Assembly (NCBI GenBank): GCA_003134555.1
Contig: PLBO01000074.1
Coordinates: forward strand, 56,320 to 93,939
Direction of reading: 5' to 3'
Source: Actinomycetota bacterium
Lineage (GTDB): Bacteria; Actinomycetota; Acidimicrobiia; IMCC26256; PALSA-610
DNA length: 37,620 nt
The translations under genes and the position numbers were made by a program. Positions 15,089-23,726 of this stretch are shown here, in pieces. The number at the start of each line of letters is the position of its first letter. Position 1 is the first letter of the stretch. Below the pieces are notes generated by a model. That model searched no databases. It was given only the letters and a program-made list of their open reading frames with translations, and was not told the DNA's origin.

Positions 15089-18000
15089 CTAACTACTCGG
15101 CCGAACGAACGAAACGTCCGGCACCGCGTCGACGCCGAGTCGGGCGAGGATCGCGACCGCTTCGTCGTTGACATCGGGTTGCGGGTCTGAGCCGGCGAGC
15201 GCGTCGAGACGGCTCAACGCGACGAGGGTGAGCGCGATCTCGTAGCTCTGAGCTTGCTCGCGACCGAGCGTGAGGCTTTCGTGGAGCGCGACGCGCGCGT
15301 CGACGAGCTCTCCTATCTGCGCCCGCGCGTAGCCCGAGCAGCGATAGAGCGGTGGGCCGAGCAAGCCGATCTCGCCTCCCGAACGTGCCCCGGCGATCGT
15401 CCCCTCGAGCACCTGCAAAGCTGCGGTCGGATCGCCGGCCAACACCATGGCCTCGGCGATGAACGTCTCGACCTGGCGGACCTCGAACCCGCCCTCGATG
15501 GCGACGAAGCCCGCGCGTGCGTCCTCGAGCAGGGCCATGGCCTCGTCCGTCCGGCCCGTTCGTGCCGCGACCCGGCCGAGGAACGCGGTCGTGAGCGCCA
15601 GCCCGCCCCGGTATCCCGCCGCCCGATATACGCGGCGCGCGTCTTCCAGGAGGTCTTCAGCATCTTGGTAGTGGCCGCGCTCGAGGAGGATCTCGGCACA
15701 GTTCGCGCTCGCGAGCGCGGCTCCGACCACGTCGCCGGTCCGCAGCCGGGCATCACGGGCGCGCTCGAGGAGTGCGAGTGCGTCGTCCCAGCGTCCGCCG
15801 TAGTACGCGAGCTGGCCGAGGTTGTTGGCGACCGCAGCCTGGCCCCCGAGGTTGCCGAGCTGCTCGTAGAGCGCGAGCGCCTCGACCGAGTTGGTGGCGA
15901 GGTCGAGCCGACCCAGTCCGATGTACGCCCAATCGAGAAGGAACTCCGCATGAGCGAGCGCGTCGAGATCTCGCGCGGAACGAGCGAGCTCGATCGCCGT
16001 CTCGCACCACGTAATGGCCTCGTGATGGCGGCCTTGTGCCTGGCGCACCGCCCCGTACCACGCGGCGAGCTGCGCGCGCGGTCCCGCGGTGGCGTCCGCA
16101 TCGTCGAGCTCATCGAGCCGTCGCAGCCCACGCCGTAGCCACCGAATCGCTTGCGAGTAACGCCCGAGACGTTCCGCGATCCACGCCTCCTTCAAACATA
16201 ACTGCGCGTCGTACACGGGCTCGTCGGCACGCATCCGGCGCGCGGTGCGGTAGGCGTCGCGCGCCAAGTCGTAGACGCCGATGTTGTCGCGCACGTCGCC
16301 CAACGCCTCCGCGACGACCGCCATATCCACCGCATCGACGTCGGGGAGGCGGCGGGCCGACGCCAGCGCGCGTTCGAGGAGCTCGGCAGCCTCGACGTTG
16401 GCGTACTCGGCGCGAGCCCGATCGGCCGCGATGCGCGCGTACCGCCACGCGTCTGCGTGCCGATCACCGTGGAAGAAGTGGAGGGACAGCAGCGCGGCAT
16501 TCTCTTCGAGTCGCTGGGCCGATGCTTCCAGGACCTCGGCGACTCGCTGATGCAGTGCGCGACGGGTGCCGTAGGCGAGCCCCTCGTACGCGACATCGCG
16601 GAGCAACGCATACCGGAAGCGGAGCCGGCCGGGACCATCAGCGACGAGCAGACCGTCGAGCGTCGCGGCCGGCGACTCACCGTCCGAGTTGATAACCGCC
16701 GCGAGCAAGGGCGCGTCGAACGCGTGGCCCAGCACGGCCGCATGACGCAGGCGGCGGCGCGTCTCTGCTGGAAGCCGGTCGATCTGGGCCGACACGAGCG
16801 AGTCGATCGAGTCGGGCAGGCCGCTCACCCCGCCCGCGGCGGTGGCCTCCCGAGCAAGCTCCGTGAGAAATCGCGGGTTGCCACCCGCACGCGCGATCAG
16901 CAGCGCGACCTCGTGGGGGCGAAGGGGTTGAGCCTCGGTCGCGCGTCGCACGAGCTCGGTCGCATCGGTGTCAGCCAGCGGCTCGAGCGTGAGCACACGC
17001 GATTGGGGGCCCGAGGCGTGGAAACCCTCTTCGTCGTCATTCCGAGTGAGACACACGAGCCAGGGGCCGCTTGCGATTCCCGTTTGGACGTGACGCAAGA
17101 TGTCCGCCGACGCTTCGTCCATCCAGTGCGCGTCCTCGATCACGATGAGGGTCGGAGCGCGCAGCATCGCGGCAACGAATGCCGCACTGGTCTCCTCGAC
17201 TCGCCGCTTGCGGAACCGGGGCTCGAGCGCGACCGTCTCGAGTGTGTCGGGAACGTCGAGCTGCAACGGTGTCGCGAGCAGCGGCAGCCAGTCCAGCAGT
17301 TCGGGCGCGTCGCGCGTCACCAGATCTCGCAGCCGCTGTTCGACGGTCGTGGTCGGCGAGTTGTCGGGGATCCGCATGATCTGCTGCAAAATTTCACGGA
17401 ACGCCCAGTACGGGTTCGCAGACTCATAGGGCACGCACGCGACGCGCACGAACTCCAAATCGGACTCCTCGCGTCGCATCTCGTGCACCAATCGCGACTT
17501 GCCGATCCCGGATTCGCCACAAAGCTCGACGACCGAGCCCGAACCGGACCGCGCGGCCGCGACCGCCCCGCGCAGCAGCTCGAGCTCGTCGTGCCGTCCG
17601 ACGAGAGCCAGGGACACGTCCTCGCCTCCGGGAACCGGTCGAAGTCCGCCGACGGCGTACGCCTGTACCGGCCGAGCCTTGCCTTTGACCATGAACGGTG
17701 GGAGCGGTTCGGTCGCGAAGGGGCTGCGCGCCGGTTCGAGCACGCCGGCGGTCGCGAGGATCTGTGCGGGCGCGGCGGCGGCCATGAGCCGCGCGGCGAG
17801 ATTCACGGTGTCGCCCATCACGGTGTACGTACGGCGAAAGAGTGGACCGATCTCGCCGGCGAACACGTGTCCGCGGTTCACGCCGATGCGCACGGGCAGC
17901 GTGCGATCGTGTTCGACGATTCGGCGCAGGGTCCGCAGCATGCGCTCTTCGTCCTGGCCGGCCGCCCGCGGTACACCCGCCGCAAGGATGATCTTCCCGC

Positions 18001-18907
18001 CGTCGCGATCGATGTCAGTGCCCAAGAAGGTGACGTCGTGCTCCTCCGCCGCGGCCTGCGCGGCGACGATCAGCTCGTCGAGCGCATCTGCCAGCGCCGC
18101 CGGACCGGCGCGTTCGGCGAGCTCGTCCACGCCGTCGAAGTGCACGAACGCGACCGTCGCGACGCGGTGCTCCGGATCGTCACCGCCCGCGAGCAGATGA
18201 TCCCGCAGGCGCGTGGGTAAACCGACCGCCAAACGCGCGCTCGTCGGCTCGATCCGCTGCGGGTCCTCGTCCCGCGAGCCAACCGGCGCGTACCGCAGGA
18301 GCACACCGGGCCCCTTGGCGGCACCCAGCGCCGCGGCGCGAATCAGCGCGGCAGTGGCCGGGCTGACGACGATCTCGCCCGCGTCCGCGGTTGCCTCCAT
18401 CGTCACGGTCTCGGTGACTGCCGGACCGGTGATCACGAGCTCTCGATGCGATCCCCCGACGAGAAAGGTGAGGAACCGGCCACTGTGCACACCGACCGAC
18501 ATGCGCAAGCGCACACCGCGGCCTGAGGTCTCGATGCGACCAACCGCGCGGAGCCGGGCGCGCATCCCCGTTGCCGCTCGACATCCCCGTCCCGCATGGT
18601 CTTCACCGGTAAAGAAGATGAGGAGCGCGTCGCCGCCAAATTTGAGAAGTACGCCGCCCTCGTCGTAAGCGACCGCGAGTAGCTCGGCGAAGCAGGAGCC
18701 GATCACATCGCTGAGCTCCTCGGCACCGACGCGGCCGTGCCGGGCGAGCCGTTCGGACAGGCGTGTGAAACCCGATATGTCGACGAACACCGCCGTCGCG
18801 TCGACGGCGCGCCAGCGGCGCTCGGGCTCGTGGGCGAGCCACTCCTGGACAAGGCGAGGGAGGAACGGGGCCAGAACCTCGAACTCCCTCTCCGCGCGCG
18901 CCGACAT
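15089..18907 (-). CDS. soluble-adenylyl-cyclase-like protein: two cyclase domains, AAA ATPase, TPR
   Basis: The product is 1272 residues from ATG 18907. C1 (about 30-200) has metal-binding Asp43 (VFVDISGF) and Asp93 with Lys89 (LLKFGGDALL), but the helix that should supply transition-state Asn and Arg reads GPAVTETVTME. C2 (about 245-420) has lost the clear metal motif (FVHFDGV) but keeps Lys305 (GGKIIL), Asp366, Asn369 and Arg373 (MGDTVNLAARL). Together they make one complete active site, the arrangement of mammalian soluble adenylyl cyclase. The ATPase follows: LVGRHDEL, Walker A GESGIGKS (464-471), Walker B LIVIEDAHW (about 587-595). From about 800 to the end is TPR-like helical repeats. 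Likely a cytosolic cAMP-forming sensor; family precedent allows bicarbonate or ligand control, which is inference. Confidence 0.9.
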   Translation of the reverse strand: MSARAEREFEVLAPFLPRLVQEWLAHEPERRWRAVDATAVFVDISGFTRLSERLARHGRVGAEELSDVIGSCFAELLAVAYDEGGVLLKFGGDALLIFFTGEDHAGRGCRAATGMRARLRAVGRIETSGRGVRLRMSVGVHSGRFLTFLVGGSHRELVITGPAVTETVTMEATADAGEIVVSPATAALIRAAALGAAKGPGVLLRYAPVGSRDEDPQRIEPTSARLAVGLPTRLRDHLLAGGDDPEHRVATVAFVHFDGVDELAERAGPAALADALDELIVAAQAAAEEHDVTFLGTDIDRDGGKIILAAGVPRAAGQDEERMLRTLRRIVEHDRTLPVRIGVNRGHVFAGEIGPLFRRTYTVMGDTVNLAARLMAAAAPAQILATAGVLEPARSPFATEPLPPFMVKGKARPVQAYAVGGLRPVPGGEDVSLALVGRHDELELLRGAVAAARSGSGSVVELCGESGIGKSRLVHEMRREESDLEFVRVACVPYESANPYWAFREILQQIMRIPDNSPTTTVEQRLRDLVTRDAPELLDWLPLLATPLQLDVPDTLETVALEPRFRKRRVEETSAAFVAAMLRAPTLIVIEDAHWMDEASADILRHVQTGIASGPWLVCLTRNDDEEGFHASGPQSRVLTLEPLADTDATELVRRATEAQPLRPHEVALLIARAGGNPRFLTELAREATAAGGVSGLPDSIDSLVSAQIDRLPAETRRRLRHAAVLGHAFDAPLLAAVINSDGESPAATLDGLLVADGPGRLRFRYALLRDVAYEGLAYGTRRALHQRVAEVLEASAQRLEENAALLSLHFFHGDRHADAWRYARIAADRARAEYANVEAAELLERALASARRLPDVDAVDMAVVAEALGDVRDNIGVYDLARDAYRTARRMRADEPVYDAQLCLKEAWIAERLGRYSQAIRWLRRGLRRLDELDDADATAGPRAQLAAWYGAVRQAQGRHHEAITWCETAIELARSARDLDALAHAEFLLDWAYIGLGRLDLATNSVEALALYEQLGNLGGQAAVANNLGQLAYYGGRWDDALALLERARDARLRTGDVVGAALASANCAEILLERGHYQDAEDLLEDARRVYRAAGYRGGLALTTAFLGRVAARTGRTDEAMALLEDARAGFVAIEGGFEVRQVETFIAEAMVLAGDPTAALQVLEGTIAGARSGGEIGLLGPPLYRCSGYARAQIGELVDARVALHESLTLGREQAQSYEIALTLVALSRLDALAGSDPQPDVNDEAVAILARLGVDAVPDVSFVRPSS

Positions 18908-19117
18908 CGCCTACCTCACGATCTCCGCTTATAGCCCGAGATGCGAGTCCTCTTCCGAACACGGGTGCGGCACGGAACCCAGATGATCGCGCGACCTGGC
19001 CGCGACGGCACATCCACGGTGGCGCCGGGTCGAGATCGGCGCGGCAAATGGGCCGGGGTGGGGGCGCGGGTGGGAATGCAGCATCTACAACCCTCGCGCA
19101 CCTGACTGCCGATTGAT
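18908..19117. promoter_or_regulatory. upstream region of the double-cyclase gene
   Basis: About 210 bp between the double-cyclase start and the terminator candidate of the upstream operon. It should contain the cyclase promoter. No coding frame of note and no assignable boxes. Confidence 0.3.
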
Positions 19118-19135
19118 GCGCCGCCGAGACGGCGC
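19118..19135 (-). terminator. hairpin after the LPG-synthase-like gene
   Basis: GCGCCG (19118-19123), 6-nt loop CCGAGA, CGGCGC (19130-19135). It lies 15 bp beyond the stop of the minus-strand membrane protein at 19150. No T-run follows, so it is a candidate only. Confidence 0.4.
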
Positions 19136-19149
19136 GTGTCCGCTGTCGC

Positions 19150-20229
19150 TCAGCCGGCGGCGCGCGGCGCGTCTCTTCTTCGTGTTTCGGCGAACGCGGC
19201 GGGATGCGCGAGTCGGAGTCGTATGAGGGCAGCGATGCCGCTTATGGCGGGTAGGAGGGTTCCGAGGGCGCGAAACGCGAGAACGCCTGCGAGCGCGGTG
19301 GCGAGTGGCACGCCGCGGTAGTGCAGAAGAGCGGGTACGACCGTTTCGACGAGTCCGAGGCCGTTCGGCAGGAGCGGAACGAGGGCGGTGATCATCCCGA
19401 TGGCGTAGGCAAGCAGGAACATAGCGGGCTTGAGGGAGATTCCGACCGCAAGGAGCGCACACTGGAAACACGCGGCGTCCGCGAGGCACGAAGCCAACGC
19501 AAGCGTGACGATCGCCGCATGCGCGCCGGGTGATCCAAGAACTTCGTGCATCTCGGTATGCCACCGGGCGCCTTGTGCTCGCGCGTCGGTTGACGTTCCC
19601 GAGTCGCGCCAGAACTTGAGCCTGTTGACCGCAACGGCAGCGATCTCCATTGTCCGGCGTCGGCCGGCCAGCCAAGCCGTGGCGGCGAGGACCGCGAGGA
19701 TCAGCACCGCGACGGCGCCGACCGTGACGCGTCCGGGCGCGTGTTTCGGGTAACGACGGCTCACGGCCGTGACAACGACGAGGGCGTCCAGGGCGGCGAC
19801 GGCAAACAACGTTCGGACCCAGATCCACTGCATGAGTCCGAGCGCGATCCATGTCCGCTGAGCCTCTACATTCCGTCGCCGCAGTTCGGCTCCGGCCATC
19901 GTGATTCCCTCCGCAGGGGCCGCCGGAAGAACGTTTCCGAGCCCCGAGACGACGAGCCCGAGCTCTATTGCAGTGCGCCGGTCGATGCGGGCTCCGACGA
20001 GTCGGCGGAGCAGAAGGCCCAACGCCAGGTAACTGCTCGCTTCGGCGAGCGCGCCGGCCGCGAGCCAGCTCGGTTGCGCGCTCTGGAGGACGCGGAACGA
20101 GTCGTCGAAACCGCCGGCTGCGGAGACAACGACGTACAGCGCGCCAACGCCGATCATGAAGCCGATTGCGAGTCGGATCCTGCTCGTTCGTGTCGTGCGT
20201 CGAGAGGGGCTTTGTGCCGCGGGCGTCAT
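19150..20229 (-). CDS. LPG-synthase-like (UPF0104/AglD-type) membrane protein
   Basis: The product is 359 residues from ATG 20229, with about seven or eight hydrophobic helices starting with IRLAIGFMIGVGALYVVVSA. Family features include the small-residue motif LGNVLPAAPAEGITMAGAELRRR after helix 3 and LLPNGLGLVETVVPALL in the later part, resembling the PGGLG-E motif of MprF/AglD flippase-like domains. The soluble aminoacyltransferase domain of true MprF is absent. A role in lipid flipping or transport is likely from family knowledge; the substrate is unknown. The gene begins 10 bp after the stop of the larger kinase/LPG protein and is paralogous to its C-terminal half, so the pair form an operon. 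Confidence 0.85.
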   Translation of the reverse strand: MTPAAQSPSRRTTRTSRIRLAIGFMIGVGALYVVVSAAGGFDDSFRVLQSAQPSWLAAGALAEASSYLALGLLLRRLVGARIDRRTAIELGLVVSGLGNVLPAAPAEGITMAGAELRRRNVEAQRTWIALGLMQWIWVRTLFAVAALDALVVVTAVSRRYPKHAPGRVTVGAVAVLILAVLAATAWLAGRRRTMEIAAVAVNRLKFWRDSGTSTDARAQGARWHTEMHEVLGSPGAHAAIVTLALASCLADAACFQCALLAVGISLKPAMFLLAYAIGMITALVPLLPNGLGLVETVVPALLHYRGVPLATALAGVLAFRALGTLLPAISGIAALIRLRLAHPAAFAETRRRDAPRAAG

Positions 20230-20239
20230 CTCAAAATAC

Positions 20240-22663
20240 CTAGACGAAGTCCTCGCGGCGGAGATGCTTGAACGCGAACCAGCCGGGAAGGATCGGGAGC
20301 CAGTAGGTGGCGAGCCGGAACAGAAACACTGCGGATACTGCCGCGGTGCTGTGCATGCCGGCGCTGACGAGTCCAGCGATCACCGCCGCCTCGAGCGCGC
20401 CGAGCCCGCCGGGTGTGGGCGCGACAGTGGCGATGGCGGAACCGACGAGGTACGCGGCACCGACCTGAGCCAGGTCGAGGCCGCCTCCAAAGGCGACGGT
20501 CGAGAAATAGACGGCCAAGACGTAGCTCAACGTGAGCACCGCGGAGCCACCGAGCAGCAGCGCGATCTTGCCTGGACTCCGCATCACCGCGGCCAGGCCA
20601 CTCAACGCACTCCGGAGCACCGGTACGAGCTTCGTGGCGAGCAGCTTGCGGGTGGCCGGGATCGCGATTGCCGTCGCGAGGCACAACGCGATTACGGCGA
20701 CGCCGATGGCGACGACCGACCAACTCGGAAGGGAAATTGAGCCGAGACCAGACTCTCCGGCCCACGCGAAGAAGACGAACAGGAGCACGATGTGCACGGC
20801 GAAGCCGGCCACCGAGTTGAGCCCCACGCTCGACGCGGCCACCGGGGCATCCACGCCCGACTTCTGCAAGTACCGCGCGTTGAGTGCCATACCGCCGACG
20901 CCCGCGGGCGCGAGGTTGCTCGCGAACGAGGCTGCAACTTGCGCCAGCAAGGTCGGGACGGCGCGCAGGCGCGCAGGCACCGCGCCGCCGATGCCGAGCG
21001 CGGCGCCGACGTAGGTCAAGGCCGAGAACAGCACCACGAGCGGAACCCAGTTCCAGTCGGCAGCCCCAATCTCGCGCAAGACGCCCGGCAGGTCGGCGAG
21101 TTGGGGCAGGAGGAAGTAGGTGACCGCTACGAGCATCGCCGCGGTGAAGACGCGTTGCTTGCTGATGCGCTCGAGAGGGACATAGCTCGGCTCGCCGACC
21201 GCGCACTGTTGCGCGACGGTGTCCTGTAGCTCCTCGAGGAGACCCGGGCGCTCCTCGAGTTCGGCCCGGGTCGAGTCGCTGAGCGCGTTGGGCTGCAACC
21301 GTGCGAGCGCGGCTCCGACTGTGTGCGGCCCGAGTGTCGCGACCGCACTGGTCACGGAACGGTCCGCCCCGACCGTGACGGACAGGGCGGCGAGGAGCTG
21401 CGCGACGTCACCGTCGATCTGGTCGTCACTCGCGGCGACCTCGCTGAACGCGAAGCCGGTGAGCCACGGCTCGCCGTTGTCGTCGGCGAGAACGTTTGCG
21501 CGCCGCAGGTCGCGATGAGCGATGCGGTGCTCTCGCAGACACGCGACCTGCGCCCATAGGTCGCGCAGGAGCCGATCCGAGACTTCGTGGCCGTGCATAT
21601 GGTCCAGGCGGCGGCCCTCGATCATCTCGTAGGCGATGAGCATCGAGTCCTCGCCGGCTTGGGCGATGGCGCGCATGCGGGGTGTCGCCACGCCGATATC
21701 TCGCGCCTGGAGGGCGACGAAGGCCTCGTGCTCGACCGATCGGCGCAGCGACAAGAACGGCCGCTCGTCGCCGACATTCTTCAAGCGCAGGTAGCGGTAG
21801 GTGCGATACAGCAGATCGATCGAACGTTCGTCGGGACTGAGTACCTTGACCAAGAATCGGGTGCCGTCGGCGCCGGTCGCGAGGTACCACCGTGCACCAC
21901 GCACGCCCATGGCGTACGGCTCGAGCGCGATGCGAGGCAACGCGCTCGACGCGAGCGCCGCTTCCACCGCGGCGACGGTCGGCCGCCGATCGGGGCGACC
22001 GAAGGCGAGGAGCACCGCGACTCCGACTGTCGCGCCGATGGCGACGACGAGGAATATCTCCGCGGGCAGACCGGACACGAGGACGATGCGGCCGAGCACG
22101 AAAGTTGCAAGGATCACGATGCCGGCCTGCCGCCACCGCCGGCCGACGAACGGGGCCAGGATGACGAACGACGACGTGAGTTGGGCGAGCGTCCAGAGGT
22201 TGAGTGAGCCGTTGGCAGTCGCGCCGAACCGGTCGACGACCGTTGCCAGCAGCGATGAGGGGGCCGCCTGGTTCAACCACCACGTCGCCGCGCCCACGAG
22301 CAGCGCGGTCGCGAGGTTGGCCACGACGACATAACCGATCAGTCGATAGCGCTTCAGGAGGAGAGGCGGGACGTATGCCGCCAGACCCAGGATGCCCGCG
22401 GTGACCGAGAGTGTTTGGCTGAGAGCCCGCTCGACCGACGGGTTCAGGCCGCCGAACAGCGCGACGACGTCACTCTCGAACGCGCGGACGGTGCCCTCTG
22501 CCCACCTCGTGAGCGCGAGCAGTCCGACGGTCGCGAGGCTGAAGAGGATCAGCCGCAACACGTCGCTCGGCGAGCGCCGGTAGCCGATGATGTCGTCGAA
22601 ACCGAAGACCTCGAGTGCAGTGGTCTGCGGCGTACCGCGGACGGCTGCGGACGGGCCCATCAT
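20240..22663 (-). CDS. membrane protein: kinase-like domain fused to LPG-synthase-like region
   Basis: The product is 807 residues if ATG 22663 is used; an in-frame GTG at 22735 would add 24 basic residues and neither has an ideal ribosome site. Order: N-terminal membrane part (about 35-225), cytosolic kinase-like domain (about 250-490), LPG-synthase-like membrane domain (about 515-807). The kinase-like part has a strand-3 Lys (FLVKVL, Lys273) and the catalytic loop HRDLRRAN (383-390). The expected DFG is GFA (LTGFAF, 403-405), so the Mg-binding Asp is missing. The membrane domain ends with GSAIATVAPTPGGLGALEA, the conserved proline/glycine motif of the family. Probably a regulated lipid flippase or transferase whose kinase-like part is a sensor or pseudokinase. 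Confidence 0.85.
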   Translation of the reverse strand: MMGPSAAVRGTPQTTALEVFGFDDIIGYRRSPSDVLRLILFSLATVGLLALTRWAEGTVRAFESDVVALFGGLNPSVERALSQTLSVTAGILGLAAYVPPLLLKRYRLIGYVVVANLATALLVGAATWWLNQAAPSSLLATVVDRFGATANGSLNLWTLAQLTSSFVILAPFVGRRWRQAGIVILATFVLGRIVLVSGLPAEIFLVVAIGATVGVAVLLAFGRPDRRPTVAAVEAALASSALPRIALEPYAMGVRGARWYLATGADGTRFLVKVLSPDERSIDLLYRTYRYLRLKNVGDERPFLSLRRSVEHEAFVALQARDIGVATPRMRAIAQAGEDSMLIAYEMIEGRRLDHMHGHEVSDRLLRDLWAQVACLREHRIAHRDLRRANVLADDNGEPWLTGFAFSEVAASDDQIDGDVAQLLAALSVTVGADRSVTSAVATLGPHTVGAALARLQPNALSDSTRAELEERPGLLEELQDTVAQQCAVGEPSYVPLERISKQRVFTAAMLVAVTYFLLPQLADLPGVLREIGAADWNWVPLVVLFSALTYVGAALGIGGAVPARLRAVPTLLAQVAASFASNLAPAGVGGMALNARYLQKSGVDAPVAASSVGLNSVAGFAVHIVLLFVFFAWAGESGLGSISLPSWSVVAIGVAVIALCLATAIAIPATRKLLATKLVPVLRSALSGLAAVMRSPGKIALLLGGSAVLTLSYVLAVYFSTVAFGGGLDLAQVGAAYLVGSAIATVAPTPGGLGALEAAVIAGLVSAGMHSTAAVSAVFLFRLATYWLPILPGWFAFKHLRREDFV

Positions 22664-22851
22664 CCTGTTGGCCGTAGGTCGTCGGGAACAGGATCGTCGG
22701 ACTCGATGCCACGACCGTAACCGCGTTGAGGACACCTTGTACCACGTCCCTGAGCGGCGCGTAGGCTGGGAGCGCGGCGGTCGGAGAGGGGATCCGAATG
22801 CGTGTACCTGCGCAACACCGCGGGCTGTTCTCGCGGGCGCCGGCGTAGCTG

Positions 22852-23724
22852 TCAGAGATTGTGGTGCGGTGGGAGTGAGCCTTTTGCGATCGCGTCCGCG
22901 CGGGTGTGAAGGAGCCGGCCCGCGTCGTCGAGGTCGTGGCCGATCACGAAACTGCCCGCTTTGACTTGCGCGACGACGAAGCGGCCGAGCTCCGAAAGGT
23001 CAGCCAGCTCCGCGTTCATGCCGGCGGCGCGCAAACGCTCGCGAAATTGGTCGAACGTGAGCACGGGACCGGGCGTGTGCTCCCGTTCGCGCTGCAGTTC
23101 CGCCGGCCGGTTGCGTTGCGCGGTCCACAGTCCCGTGTCGAGCAGGCCGCCCGACGGATAGAAGACGGCGGCGCGCAGGTTGGTGTTGTTGTCAGCGAGT
23201 TGATGGGCCAGTGACTCCGTGAAGCAGCTGATCGCGGCTTTGCTCGCGGCGTATACCGACGCGTAGGGCACGGGCGCGATGCCGCCGTCGCCCGACGACG
23301 TGTTCACGATCACGCCCGGTTCGCCGGAGTCGATCATGCGGGGCACGAATGCGAGTACGCCGTTCGCGACGCCGAACACGTTCACGCCGAAGCACCATTT
23401 CCAGTCGTTCGGTTCTTGCTCCCATGGCAGGCCGCCGCCGCCCGACGTGACGCCCGCGTTGTTGAACAGCAGATGGCACGTGCCGTAGCGGTCGAACACG
23501 GTTTTCGCGAGTGACTCGACGGAAGCGAAGTCCGTGACGTCGGTCTGCACGCCGCTGACCTCGCCGCGGTCCTTTAACTCCGTCACTGTTTGTTCGAGCA
23601 CGGGCGCTTCGATGTCGGCGATGATGACGCGCGTGCCCTCGTCGAGCAACGCTTCGACGATGCCGCGCCCGATGCCGTTGGCGCCACCGGTGACGACGGC
23701 GACCTTGCCTTTCAGATCACGCAT
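22852..23724 (-). CDS. short-chain dehydrogenase/reductase (SDR)
   Basis: The product is 290 residues from ATG 23724; the open frame extends upstream, but that part overlaps the preceding gene and lacks SDR features. The NAD(P) motif TGGANGIG is at 12-19, NNAG at 88-91, the catalytic Ser in NTSSGDGG (143-144) and YAASK with Tyr158 and Lys162. Asp37 at the end of strand 2 (VIIADIE) favours NAD(H). It begins 2 bp after the stop of the upstream amidohydrolase and is the last gene of a four-gene operon. It probably oxidises or reduces a hydroxy/keto intermediate of the same pathway. Substrate unknown. Confidence 0.92.
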   Translation of the reverse strand: MRDLKGKVAVVTGGANGIGRGIVEALLDEGTRVIIADIEAPVLEQTVTELKDRGEVSGVQTDVTDFASVESLAKTVFDRYGTCHLLFNNAGVTSGGGGLPWEQEPNDWKWCFGVNVFGVANGVLAFVPRMIDSGEPGVIVNTSSGDGGIAPVPYASVYAASKAAISCFTESLAHQLADNNTNLRAAVFYPSGGLLDTGLWTAQRNRPAELQREREHTPGPVLTFDQFRERLRAAGMNAELADLSELGRFVVAQVKAGSFVIGHDLDDAGRLLHTRADAIAKGSLPPHHNL

Positions 23725-23726
23725 CT

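Noticed and set aside
16457-18220. 587-codon plus-strand frame antisense to the double-cyclase gene
   Set aside because: It is the shadow of a gene with clear cyclase/AAA/TPR motifs on the other strand; its translation is Arg/Gly/Gln/His-rich without any motif.
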